Shown one piece after another: positions 10,650 to 21,123 of a stretch of DNA of 64,000 nucleotides. The first letter of the stretch is position 1. Every line of letters begins with the position of its first letter. Made by a program: the position numbers and the translations under genes. The notes under the pieces are model-generated. The model saw only the letters and a program-made list of their open reading frames with translations. It was not told the origin of the DNA and did no database searches. The stretch is from Bathynomus jamesi (taxonomy: Eukaryota > Arthropoda > Malacostraca > Isopoda > Cirolanidae): the NCBI GenBank assembly GCA_023014485.1, contig JAJOZX010000198.1, forward strand, positions 504,501 through 568,500, read 5' to 3'.

Positions 10650-11035
10650 CAGGGTGTCTCATAAGTCCAGCATCATAGGAGAAATTCATATTTTTCTATT
10701 TCTACAAACCATAATTCATATTTTTCTCTTTCTTCATGTCTGTGAGCAAGGAAGAACGAATCCAGATAATTCTACTCATAGGAAATCGGAGTCAAAGGGA
10801 CTTTGCAACAAGTCTGCTAACACAACTCTGTGTTATTGGCTCGCGGTCTGGATGCAGTCTGTTAAATTCAGCAGCGGCCTCTCTTTGACTCCGATTTCCT
10901 ATGAGTAGAATTATCTGGATTCGTTCTTCCTTGCTCACAGACATTATGGCCTGTAGAAAGAGAAAAATATGAATTATGGTTTGTAGAAATAGAAAAATAT
11001 GAATTTCTCCTATGATGCCGGTCTTATGGGACACC

Positions 11036-11038
<3 letters not shown>
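10650..11038. mobile_element. Foldback mariner-like element
   Basis: The termini CAGGGTGTCTCATAAG and CTTATGGGACACCCTG are the outer ends of inverted arms of about 160 bp. Both arms contain the same transposase N-terminal coding start. On the minus strand the right arm reads MSVSKEERIQIILLIGNRSQ, a helix-turn-helix typical of a mariner-like group, and it ends after about 50 codons. The arms are separated by about 75 bp. The structure looks like an inverted duplication of the 5' end of a longer element. It encodes no catalytic domain. Confidence 0.75.

Positions 11039-11111
<73 letters not shown>
11039..11111. repeat. (TA)n/(CA)n microsatellite
   Basis: TA tract followed by CA repeats. Confidence 0.95.
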
Positions 11112-11113
<2 letters not shown>

Positions 11114-11162
11114 TATACAGGGTGTACATAAAGTCAGGATCTATTTTTGTGAAATAATTATT

Positions 11163-11567
11163 GGTGCTACTGTAGTATGCAGTCTACCTACGATTCGGCG
11201 GTCTACCTTTTAATTATAGCTTCTTATCTTCTTATTATTTTTATTATTAGGTTAATTGCACGCCCTTGACGATTGGTTAGGTTAAGTCGTGATATTTTCG
11301 TTAAAACTAACGAAAATATCACGACTTAACCTAACCAATCATCAAGGGCGTACTGTAGTATGCGGTCTACCGTTAAGTATGCGGTTAGTATGTTTAACTT
11401 CTTTAATAATTCCTTAATTGTGTAAATTAAATTATAATTCCTTTCAATTCATTTTCAATTCCTTTTAAATATTTTGAACGGTAGACCGCATACTATAGTA
11501 GAAACTTAACGGTAGACCGCATACTACAGTAGAAACTTAACGGTAGACCGCATACTACAGTAGCACC
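11163..11567. mobile_element. MITE with 8-bp TSD and inner palindrome
   Basis: Inverted ends GGTGCTACTGTAGTATGC / complement are bounded by perfect 8-bp duplications TAATTATT (11155-11162 and 11568-11575). Near the right end the subterminal word GGTAGACCGCATACTA is repeated three times. The centre (about 11262-11352) is a palindrome with arms GATTGGTTAGGTTAAGTCG. No ORF. The same arms recur in the MITE at 45890. Confidence 0.88.
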
Positions 11568-11606
11568 TAATTATTTTTCCTATTTTTCTTTTCAGAAGCC
11601 CTTAGA

Positions 11607-12653
11607 ATGAATACAGAAGAGCGTGTGGCAATAGTAATTTGGCGAATCAAGGGAAAGAAATACAATGACATCAGAGAGAAGTTTAGAAGGAGATTTCATA
11701 AGCCGGGGCCAATAGACAAGACAATACGAAAATTGGTGAACAAATTTAAACGAACGGGATCTGTAAATGATGAAGCAAGATCAGGACGACCGTGTATGTC
11801 AGATCTTATCGTGAATGCAGTACCAGGAATTATCACTGAGGATCCACGTACGTCCGTTCGTGCTGCATCACACAGACTCGGCCTCCCGACGTCATCTGTG
11901 CACAAAATTCTGAAAGTTAATTTGCAGAAGAAAAGCTATCATTTGCACGTTTTACATGATTTACATGAGGAAGATTTCCCTCGACGAAGTGCTGTGTGTA
12001 CTGATCTCGTAGAACAAATCTGGAGTGATAATTTAATGGACAACATTCTCTTTAGTGATGAAGCCACTTTCCATACGTGTGGAAAAGCAAATCGCCATAA
12101 CTGTCGAATTTGGGCAGATGAAAGACCGAATGATTTCGTCCAAAATTGGGAAAGAGACTCACCTAAAGTTAATGTCTGGATGGGTTTAACAAAATCTAAG
12201 GTTTATGGTCCTTTTTTCTTTGCTGAGGCTACAGTTACGGGGCTTATTTATCTGGACATGTTGCAGCAATTCCTTGAACCTCAGCTGATTGGGGATAGGA
12301 TTGTTAGTACCGTCGTCTATCAACACGAAGGTGCTCCTTGTCACTATGCCAAAATTGTTCAGGATTATCTAAATGGACGTTTTCCAAATCGCTGGATCGG
12401 ACGCGGAAGCAACAAAAGACCTTGGCCAGCGAGATCACCAGATTTAACCCCTTTAGATTTCTTTGCATGGGGCTTTATCAAATCGCACGTCTATCAGACG
12501 AAGATTACGAGTCTTGAAAACTTACGTACACGTATACGAACTGCTGCAGATAACATAACCCCGCAAATGCTCCAGAATGTGTTTAGAAATGCTGCGGAAC
12601 GATTTCAGCTGTGCAGGGATGCTGATGGCCGTCACGTCGAATGCTACTCTTAA
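11607..12653 (+). CDS. mariner-like transposase (DD41D-type), intact frame
   Basis: A 348-residue ORF that fits full length for the family. The N-terminal 110 residues form the paired helix-turn-helix DNA-binding region (EERVAIVIWRIKGKKYNDI; GRPCMSD linker). The catalytic part has ILFSDEATF (first Asp), YQHEGAPCHYAK at the second catalytic position and SPDLTPLDFFAWG (third Asp), with about 42 residues between the last two. The long spacing and the RWIGR insert fit the VS/DD41D group rather than classical mariner. The second catalytic residue reads Glu (GAA) instead of the usual Asp, so activity is doubtful although the frame is open. It would cut and paste its own element at TA sites. Confidence 0.85.
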   Translation: MNTEERVAIVIWRIKGKKYNDIREKFRRRFHKPGPIDKTIRKLVNKFKRTGSVNDEARSGRPCMSDLIVNAVPGIITEDPRTSVRAASHRLGLPTSSVHKILKVNLQKKSYHLHVLHDLHEEDFPRRSAVCTDLVEQIWSDNLMDNILFSDEATFHTCGKANRHNCRIWADERPNDFVQNWERDSPKVNVWMGLTKSKVYGPFFFAEATVTGLIYLDMLQQFLEPQLIGDRIVSTVVYQHEGAPCHYAKIVQDYLNGRFPNRWIGRGSNKRPWPARSPDLTPLDFFAWGFIKSHVYQTKITSLENLRTRIRTAADNITPQMLQNVFRNAAERFQLCRDADGRHVECYS

Positions 12654-12753
12654 TTATTTAATAAATGTTACCACTTTATCATTTTATGATTGAATTCCAT
12701 ATAATTTCCAAGTGCTTCACAAAAATAGATCCTGACTTTATGTACACCCTGTA

Positions 12754-13215
12754 TTTATCCAAACTGTTATATTTTACCATTATTTTATTCTAACTAAAAG
12801 CATGTGATTTTATTTATTCATAAACATAAAAGATTTGCCAGGAAAAGGCTAAATATTTAATTGAGAATAGAAACGAATAAAAGAAGGAATGATAAAATAA
12901 ATACTGAACAGTGTACTTTTAAATGTATTCATATGAAAAGTATTTATTGTTTTATTTTCGATTTAGGAATGGGAAGAACCTAAGAAATTTTGTCTTGAAT
13001 CAATCCCTGCATATGACATTGAGGATAAGGAAAGCTGTAATAATTATTTATATATTTAACTGGTTATCATGTACTGTATATGTACAAATTTGGCTACATA
13101 CTGTACTATTGCAGATATTAAAAGCGAAAGTAGCCTATATATATATATAAATTATAAATTATATAAATTATAAAGTGAAATTTATTACAAGTAAGAAAGT
13201 GCAATACAGTTTACA
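12754..13215. other. No gene seen
   Basis: AT-rich spacer between two mariner elements, with no supportable feature. Confidence 0.55.
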
Positions 13216-13217
13216 TA

Positions 13218-14581
13218 CGAGGGCTACTCAATATATTTTGCCCCACCTTTTTTTTTTTCCCAAGTTTCCTTGTAAGTTTAAGAAATCTTTTACACAAGTA
13301 CGTAGTTACATACCTCTTTTACAAGTTTTTATTTTTCCACAGAGTCTCCATCCTTTTCTACGGCTTTCCTCCACCTCGAAACAAGGACCTTTATTCTTTG
13401 CTGGTAAAAGTCCGCTGGCTTCCGATAGAGCCACCTCTTAACCTCCTCAACAACCTTATCGTCACTCTGAAACTTTCTTCCACGAATAGCATCCTTCATT
13501 GGCCCAAACAAATGGAAGTCTGAAGGTGCCAGATCCGGGCTGTATGGAGAGTGGGGTAACACAGTCAAGCGCATTTTTGTGATGGCCTCTCTTGTTTGCA
13601 AACTGTTGTGTGGTCTTGCGTTATCGTGCAAAAGAAGGAAGTCTTCCAATTATCGCTCCGGTCGAACTCGCTTTATACGTCTCTGGAGTCTCGGTAGGGG
13701 AGCAATATATGCCTCTGAGTTGATTGTTTGTCCTTTCTTCATAATGTCCACCAGAATCACCCCTTTCATGTCCGACAAGATGGTGGCCATAACCTTTCCT
13801 GCAGAGGGAGCCATTTTGAACTTTTTCTTGCGTGGGGAGTCTGCGTGATGCCATCTCATGGATTGGCGTTTTGTTTCAGGTTGAAAGTGGTGTACCCAAG
13901 TCTTATTCCCAGTCACAATTCGTGAAAGGAAGTCATCCCCTTCTATCTCGTATCGAACCAATGACTGAACCAATTTCTTTTCTTTGGGCTTTGTGATATT
14001 CAGTCAGTTCGCGAGGAACAAACCGTGAACACACTTGAGTATCCCAGTTGCTGATTTATCGTATTCACTAATTTCTAGTTCCAGTGATACCTCCATGTAT
14101 GTGACGCGCCGATTTGATCGAATGATGCTGTTAGCACGTTGCACAGTGTGAAATGTCACAGCCGATTCCTGGCGACCGTTGCGTGCTCATCATCGAGGCT
14201 GGTTTTCCCTCTCTCCGATGATATCACACGTTTAGACCAGCGTTCAACTCTGCTTCGATCAACAACAGCATCTTCGTAAATGTTTTGTAGACGTTTGTGA
14301 ATATTTCCAACTGTTTCCTTCTCTGCGGTTAAGAACTTGATAACAGCTCTCTGTTTACGACGCACATCACTGTCAGACGCCATTTTCGAAACTGCGTTAA
14401 CTATTGGTTTTATAGAAGGGCGTTTAAAAGCGGTTTTATACAAGGAGGAGAGGTTGAAACTGGAAAAATCCGGTTATGTGAAGCGCAGAAAGTTCAAACT
14501 TACGGCCCAAAAGACATTTCAGCCCCATGGCCTATTATTTAGTTATGAAAAATGGGTGGGGAAAAATATATTGAGTGCCCC
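13218..14581 (-). mobile_element. mariner-like element (SETMAR-type), decayed
   Basis: The ends are imperfect inverted copies (left CTACTCAATATATTTTGCCC, right GGGGAAAAATATATTGAG) and are flanked by TA at 13216 and 14582. The minus strand carries a full-length but frameshifted transposase. Confidence 0.85.
13329..14383 (-). pseudogene. mariner transposase (D,D34D), frameshifted
   Basis: The reading starts at ATG 14383 (MASDSDVRRKQRAVIKFL) and continues in three frames: 14383-14156 (DNA-binding domain), 13973-13650 (first catalytic motif VTGNKTWVHHF, then the central region) and 13649-13329 (LLHDNARPH, then SPDLAPSDFHLFGP). The second and third Asp are 34 residues apart, as in classical mariners. 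All catalytic residues are retained, but at least two frameshifts and a gap break the frame. Confidence 0.85.
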
Positions 14582-14807
14582 TAGTAAATTATCACCGGTT
14601 TAATGTATATATTTAAATCGTAATACGGTTGGCATTCGAGAAATTTTTGAAACAAGGCAGGAAAATGGTCATAAAACGCAAAGGTCAGAAAACCCTTGCG
14701 ACCATCTAAAGGAAAGGAAAGAGAAAGAAAGGGAAAAGAAAATATAAATAAATAAATAAATAAATAATTTGTGTGTGTATTTCTTTTTACGATAATTAAT
14801 GAATAGC

Positions 14808-15006
14808 ATGACCATGGGTCCAAATTCTCACTTAATCTGCAATTTGTGTAATCTGGAAACAACTGAAAAGGCAGCAATACGATGCGATTTCTGTTAAAAA
14901 ATGCACGACTTTATCAACATGAATTGGGATAATAGGAAAATATCCCTCGTCTCGAACGCGAAAAAGATCGCAGGAGTCACATTTCTCTGTGCCGCATGTA
15001 GTACAC
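14808..15006 (+). pseudogene. LINE ORF1 5' part with PHD-like zinc finger
   Basis: From ATG 14808 the frame shows cysteine pairs in the order CNLC, CDFC, then His (MHDF), then CAAC. This is a C4-H-C2-like spacing reminiscent of the PHD fingers reported for ORF1 of CR1/L2-type LINEs. One in-frame TAA interrupts it directly after the CDFC pair. The frame runs up to the insertion point of element B at 15006. Confidence 0.55.
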
Positions 15007-18000
15007 TAGTGTGGCCCACTTTTCAATTTTTTTTTAAAAGTATAGGTTATCGTAGTTTTTCCCATTATTTGGCACTATACTAGCACATTGGTACCATTTT
15101 TACAAAAATTGATCAATATTTAGGGGTCTCGCATCGACCTTGAAATTACGAGTTTTTTTTTTAAATGCGTACTTTTTAACTTTTTACTGAATGAAGATAA
15201 ATCATTAAGTAGGGATGTTTTCTGAATCCTCTTGATGAGAGAAGTTGTTTGGTGTGCCTTCCAATGTCATACGACTAACGGTTTAAAAGTTGTGCCTGTA
15301 TACAGGTAATACCAATGTGCTAGTATAGTGCCAAATAATGGGAAAAACCACGATCACCTATACTTTTCAAAAAATCAGCAAATAGCAGACAAATAAGGAA
15401 GAAAGAAACAATAACTTAAACAATCACTTTTGCATTGTATTGACCACTATCACACGTCACTGGCGGCAACGTTGTCCCTCTGTGCTATGTCATCGTGGCG
15501 AGTGATGACTTCTTGAAGTCGCCGAGCTCTTTCCGGTTCTTTTCCACCACTTGCAGAAGATCCTGCAGCTGTGCCTCGTCCTTTGTGACCGTGTTCGCAT
15601 AGTCTTGTATCAGTTGGACTCCTCTTTCAGCGACGTCATTGGTGACCTGGAGATTAGAGATCACATCCTTCAGACGACAAAAGTCCTCGTTCTCGTCCCA
15701 CTTATCAGTTGGCAGGGTGAGCCACGAAGACCCATACATCTTCAGACCTGCAAATAAGAACCAGGAAGACTCGTCGATCAGGTCGGGGAGTAGCGTCATC
15801 TCGTCGACTGAGACGTTCTCGTATGTGAAGTCTTTGGGTACAGGGAGGTGGGACAGCTTCTCTGCCATCTGTTGCTTCACAGTGCCATCCACCTTGTTGC
15901 TGCATAGAGCGAAGATGACGGTTTGAGGCCTCAGATACCAGAAGTGCCGCCTCATCACTGCCAGTGACGCTTCTGCCACCTCGCGGTCCACTGCCCTATA
16001 CCTCAGAAAACGTTGGTATAGTACCAGGTCATTCAACGGCGCATCAGCTGCTACAGGGGCCGCCAACCAAGCTGGTACGTACAGAAGAGCGATGAACACC
16101 ACGATTCTGTGCAGTTTGTCGACCAGCTCGGCGTCGAGCTCCAGCTGCCTACTGAACATCAGCAGTTTTGTGTAGTAGATGACCTGAAACAGAATAGGCA
16201 CCATTGTAAGTAAGACAGGTTTATTGTTACCAATTACTTTGTTTGCGTTATAATGAAATGCTTATCTTTGAATAACATTTAAACTTATCTCAAGATTATT
16301 TTTGTTTGAAAATACTAACTTTAGCCATCCATCTTGCGTGGTGGTAGGCTCCTGGGCGCATGAGGTGAATGCCACGGCGTGGTTGTGTCCCGAGTACCAG
16401 GAGCGTGATCTCTGCCACTTCCCGGTAATCGTCTCTGACGAAACCAGAAGCTGTGCTCAGGAAGCTGACCGCCGCGTCCCGGAGTTCTATTAGCCACGTA
16501 CTCTCCGCCAGATTCTCGACCTGCAGCTTGCAGTAGGTCGAGAGATCGAGCTCGTCCCATCTTCAAAAATAATAAACAAGAAAATTGTGTGAGAAAACTC
16601 TGAAGTTCCGGTTTGGCTTGCTGTTTTATAAACTAGTGGAATATCATGTGTGTCCTAACTTTACCTTGCACAAAAAATGAACTAACCTTCTCTTCAACTG
16701 CTGAAACAAAGGATCAGTTGGTGCCGTAGTCCTTCCGAGCAGGGTGACGGCTACTTCCCCCACGGTAAGCTCTAGGACGTGATGACGGCATCCCAGCTGG
16801 AGTAGCGGTCGCCCGAGCATGTTTTCCAGCCGGACAACTGCACCCTGCACCCTCCCCGTGTTGGTGGAAGTGGTGTCGAAGCAGAGTTCGATGACGCTCT
16901 CCTCACATCCCCAATCTTCGAGAGCATGTATGGTTGCCCGCGCCTGCGACAGTCCGGTGCCGTCAGCAACAGCTGGGACTGACAGCAACGTTCCTTCTGT
17001 GCAATGAGGAGCCCGAGATGAGAATTGCTTGGCGGTGCTCCGCCGTTCCAAGGAAGTTCTGAAACACATGCCATATATTTCAATTTCATGGTTGTAAAGT
17101 AACCTATTTTTGTTCACATTCAGTTCTCTTTTTAATTGACATTATGCTTCATGAATCTCATTACTAAATTGATAGCTATGAAAACTTAATCAACTGACCT
17201 TGACCATTTTGCCATCCCAGTGGACAACAGTGTGCCTCGGTGGCGTGAAGGAGTCCTTCACAGCCGTCGCCACTTCACGGCGATGTGACACTCTTCCCCG
17301 GCGAGCCGTTTCTTTCGAGATGCTGAACTGATTGAGGTCTGCTGGTGGATCCGCCGAACGTGTGATAGCAGCCACAATGCTTACTACCTATGTAGAGAAG
17401 AGAATGGAAAGTGGAAAGGAAACTGTCAAGAATACATGTGGGTTACGGGACACTTTAAAACTGACGCTATCGATGAATACTATACACAATACGCACCTGA
17501 TTATTGGACATGCGGAAACGATCAGCCACTTCCATGAGAGTAGGTGCATTAAGGATGTGGCGAGGAAGATTGACAGACACACTTGGCTCTTTCGGCAGGG
17601 GGAACGCTAGTTCTGTCTCCGACTCTCCTGACATGCCAGTATCATCATTCTCCATGGCCTCATCTCCGGTTTCGTATGCACACTTTGAGGTTTGCGGCTC
17701 CTGGCGAGGACGTTTTCTTCCTTCCTGTAGCTTTCTTTTTACAGCGAAAACTTTATCGTTCCCGCTCATCGTTGCCACCCGAGGACCACGTTGATCGAGG
17801 TAGAAGTCAATGTCTTCTTTCTTGTCCTTGTCGGACAGCAGTCGATTCTTCTTTATATCTTCGACAGCGTCAGATGCTCCGATATCCCACAGCTTGTCCA
17901 CACTGTCCGAAAACTTCTGCCGTTTTCCTCCGGCGTCAGTTTCTCGTTTTCTGCTCTTTTGGAGTAAGTGCCACTCTTTCCACAATGCCTCTAGCTTCCG

Positions 18001-18820
18001 TTCGCAGTTGAGCTTTGTGATTGTTTTAATGCGGGCCATGTTCCAAAACTTTAAGACGTTGTTTACGGTTTCTTTGAATGCGTCTTTCCTGTTAGCAGTG
18101 TACTGGATAACACTGAAGAAGTATTGCAAAACCTGCCGTGTTGTTGGCAATTTGCTACCACTGATGGAGGACGACGGTTGGCCAACTAAAAAAATTTCCG
18201 AGGCCGATCTTAGAGAAGGTAGCGATGTTATTTTCGCCTTTCCTTTTGATGACTCTCTATTTGTAGCTTCAAGAGTTCTTCCAGTTATGGTTGCCATCGA
18301 TTTGTCCATGACAAAGGATGAGGAACTCAGACAGAATTTCAAAATGTTATGATCTGCAAAAAAAGAAATAGGTTAGGTACCTGGCACAGGCATAGTGCAT
18401 TTTCTAATTACCTATATACATTATACATTCCGCCCGGGTATGGTGACTCATTTTTTTGAAAAGTATAGGTGATCGTGGTTTTTCCCATTATTTGGCACTA
18501 TACTAGCACATTGGTATTACCTGTATACAGGCACAACCTTTAAACCGTTAGTCGTATGACATTGGCAGGCACACCAAACGACTTCTCTCATTAAGAGGAT
18601 TCAGAAAACATCCCTACTTAATGATTTATCTTGATTCAGTAAAAAGTTAAAAAGTACGCATTTTAAAAAAAAACTAGTAATTTCAAGGTCGATGCGAGAC
18701 CCCTAAATATTGATCAATTTTTGTAAAAATGGTACCAATGTGCTAGTATAGTGCCAAATAATGGGAAAAACCACGATCACCTATACTTTTAAAAAAAAAT
18801 TGAAAAAGTGGGCCACCCTA
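15007..18820 (-). mobile_element. hAT-like element B with long compound TIRs
   Basis: Inverted repeats of about 370 bp form both ends (left 15007-15390, right 18450-18820), with termini TAGTGTGGCCCAC and GTGGGCCACCCTA. Each repeat is itself partly palindromic: the word TGCTAGTATAGTGCCAAATA appears twice in opposite orientation within each end. The right flank ATGTACAC and left flank ATGTAGTACAC differ only by a GTA triplet, which suggests an 8-bp target duplication. The element lies inside a LINE ORF1 and holds a five-exon gene on the minus strand. Confidence 0.85.
15485..18309 (-). pseudogene. hAT-like transposase family protein, five-exon copy B
   Basis: The exons follow the protein of element C from end to end: 18309-17497, 17387-17199, 17058-16687, 16560-16320 and 16183-15485. 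The introns have GT donors and AG acceptors (for example CAG|GTGCGT and TACATAG|, AAG|GTCAGT and TGTTTCAG|). Coding phases join correctly except for one single-base frameshift in exon 3, just before LLSVPAV. Motifs are VVHWDGK in exon 2, CFDTTSTNTG and CRHHVLEL in exon 3, HHARWMAK in exon 4 and VAERGVQLIQ in exon 5. An acceptor-like TTTTTTTGCAG lies about 40 bases upstream of the start. The single frameshift is the only clear lesion, so this is recently inactive or holds a sequencing error. Confidence 0.8.
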
Positions 18821-18825
18821 ATGTA

Positions 18826-19370
18826 CACAGACTGTAAACTCTTTTGCGATATTTAAAGACATGGAGAAAGCGAATTCGAGTGTTACAGAAAAGGAGGGGA
18901 AAATGGGGAAAATGGGAAAAAAAGAGTCTGGAAATGTCCCAATGATAATTCGGGTGGATGAGAGGTAGTAAAACTGCCCAACGAAGAAAATGATAAAATA
19001 AAAAATAAAAACGTAGGAAATAAACAGCCAAAGAAAAATAATGATAATATCAAAATTAAGAACATAGAAAATAACCAGATAACAAGAAGGAGAAGCGTAG
19101 AAAGTCCCGTTTGTAAATACTACGCAAAAGGGTACTGCAGATATCGGGATGGGCAATGCATCTATGTACATCCCACATTATGCAACACACATTATACAAG
19201 AGGATATTGCAAATTTGAAAAAAGTGCAAGTTCCACCACATTACTGTCTGCAACACCTATGCAAGATATGGGGGGTGCAAATACGGACAAAAATGCCGTT
19301 ACCACCACCCTCAAAGGAACGCAACAGGTGAACAGGAAAAACGAATATCAAAGAGGGCTACCAATTTTTT
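18826..19370 (+). pseudogene. LINE ORF1 3' part with CCCH zinc fingers
   Basis: A basic, Lys/Asn-rich stretch precedes a perfect CCCH finger (C-x7-C-x6-C-x3-H in CKYYAKGYCRYRDGQCIYVH), a second damaged one starting LCNTHYTRGYC, and a third in another frame (C-x8-C-x5-C-x3-H near 19247-19300). CCCH fingers usually bind RNA. Placed before an endonuclease, they suggest an RNA-binding ORF1. A stop codon near 18967 and a frameshift break the frame. Confidence 0.6.
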
Positions 19371-19561
19371 AGACGTAGCCAACACAATTTAGTTGCTAAA
19401 TACCATCTAGCCAATACAAAGTCAGCTGACAAATATAGGAATCCGAGAGCGGACAGAAGGCACACAAAGACACTTCATACGTTATCGGGACAACAGGTAC
19501 CGACAAAGATAAAGAGAGGCAAATTCTCGGAGGACCACAATACAACGAAACCGGCACCACA

Positions 19562-21123
19562 TTGGAAAACGAATCGAATGTATGTGAAAATGATAAAGAA
19601 AAATTAAAAGTAATCCTAGCCAACATTCAGGGCCTTAAATCAAATCATTCCCCGGATAACGTTTTACAGCTGAAAGGACTCATGCCAGAAACCGGAGTAG
19701 ACTTTGCATGCCTCACGGAAACCCATCTAAAGGACTGCCAGGCGAACTGTGAACACTGTGAGTTCTGTATTGACAAAAAAGAAATACAAATTGACAATTA
19801 TAACATCTTCCGAGCCGACAGAACAGTGAGACGTAAAGGAGGATGTGCTATTTACACACGCGAAAGGCATATGGCAGAAATGACTATAAGCACCTCAAAC
19901 AGCTACGTGGAATGTGTAACAGCAAAAGTTGAAAAATTAATATGGTGCTAATTGTAATGTACAGACCCCCGAACACGCCAACCTCAAAATTCTCTGATTC
20001 CATTACAGAGGTAAGAAACTGGGTAAAAGATCTACACTCTCCAACCCCAAATATTTTTCTTTGTGGTGATTTTAATTTTCCATTCATGAAATATAAAAGG
20101 ATAGGAAAAAATATATATGTACACCAGAACAAGGGGGGCACACGGGGAGACCAGGAGCAGGTAAAAATGCTACTAGCTCTGGTTGATGAATTTATGTTAA
20201 CACAAGAAATAACAGAAAACACAAGAAAAAAACAACTGCCTAGATTTGGTATTCACAAACAACAGCAACCTAATTGATAATGTAGAGATATCCCCAACTA
20301 TAATATCGGATCACAACATTATTGAAATAACAACCACTATAAAAGCAACAAGAAAAGAAAGAAAGAACACGAACAATAGAAAGAAGGAAATTCGAATTTT
20401 AAATTTTCACTCCAAAGCTATAAACTGGGAAGATGTTGCATCCAGCATAGAAGTAATAGATTGGAAATCCATCTTCGAGGCCAAGACAACGCAAGAGATG
20501 CTAACGACCTTAAAGGAGAAGACGCTGGAAATTGTGGAAAGACACGTCCCAAAAATACAACCAAGGGGAAAAAGAAGCAGGTTCGAGAGGCAAAAGAGGT
20601 CATTGTTCCGAAAGAGAAAAAGAGTGACTGCAAAATTAAGTAACTGTAAAGATAACAACGTCAGAAAAATATGAAATGATAAACTGCAGAGTATCGATTG
20701 CGTCATACAGGAACTAATTGAGAAGCATACAGAAAAAGAAGGCGACGCTATAGAGGCGATGAAGTTAACTTAAAATACTTCTATAATTTTGCAAAAAAGT
20801 CGAGAAACCATGCGACTATTGGACCTTTGAAAAACGAAGACTGCTTTTATGATGATCTCACAGAAGTATCCGAAATATTAAGAGCTCAGTACGAATCATC
20901 TTGCAGTACCGCAAAAACTGACAAACTAATATGCGATAGAAACGCGTTCTTTGAAGAAGAACTACAAGGGGAAAGTATAACGGACTTCGACTTTACGACA
21001 AATGATATTACACAAGCTATAGGGAAACTAAAAGCACACTCAGCTGCAGGACCGGACAAATGGAATGCCACAATGATCAAAAAATGCAAGAATGCAATCG
21101 CTGAGCCCCTATATTTGATATAG
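19562..21123 (+). pseudogene. LINE ORF2 endonuclease, start of reverse transcriptase
   Basis: The AP-endonuclease-like domain runs over several frames: ILANIQGLKSN and CLTETHLKD (19562-19951), MYRPPNTP and LCGDFNFPF (19942-20277), then LVFTNNSNLIDNV and ISDHNIIEI (20246-20674). The final block, 20827-21123, shows the linker and the AAGPDKWNATMIKK motif that starts LINE reverse transcriptases. Then the sequence ends. Three frameshifts and the 3' truncation make it inactive. Confidence 0.75.

Larger units (their letters stand above)
11118..12751 (+). mobile_element. mariner-like element, nearly complete
   Basis: Perfect inverted repeats of about 36 bp (left CAGGGTGTACATAAAG, right CTTTATGTACACCCTG) lie directly inside TA dinucleotides, the canonical Tc1/mariner target duplication. 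The element carries one uninterrupted transposase ORF at 11607-12653. A MITE (11163-11567) is nested in the 5' untranslated part. Without the MITE and its duplication the element would be about 1.2 kb, a normal size for the group. Confidence 0.9.
14808..21123 (+). mobile_element. LINE with zinc-finger ORF1, split by hAT-like element B, 3' truncated
   Basis: ORF1 begins at ATG 14808 and is interrupted at 15006 by element B. LINE sequence resumes at about 18821, runs through CCCH zinc fingers and an AP-type endonuclease, and stops at the start of the reverse transcriptase (AAGPDKWNA) near 21123. The reverse transcriptase core and 3' end are absent, so the LINE could not move by itself. CR1/Jockey-type order is likely. 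The 5' limit is not defined. Confidence 0.7.

Noticed and set aside
16772..17089. Alternative 105-codon frame in element B
   Set aside because: It overlaps exon 3, but the family motifs CFDTTSTNTG and CRHH are in the other frame.
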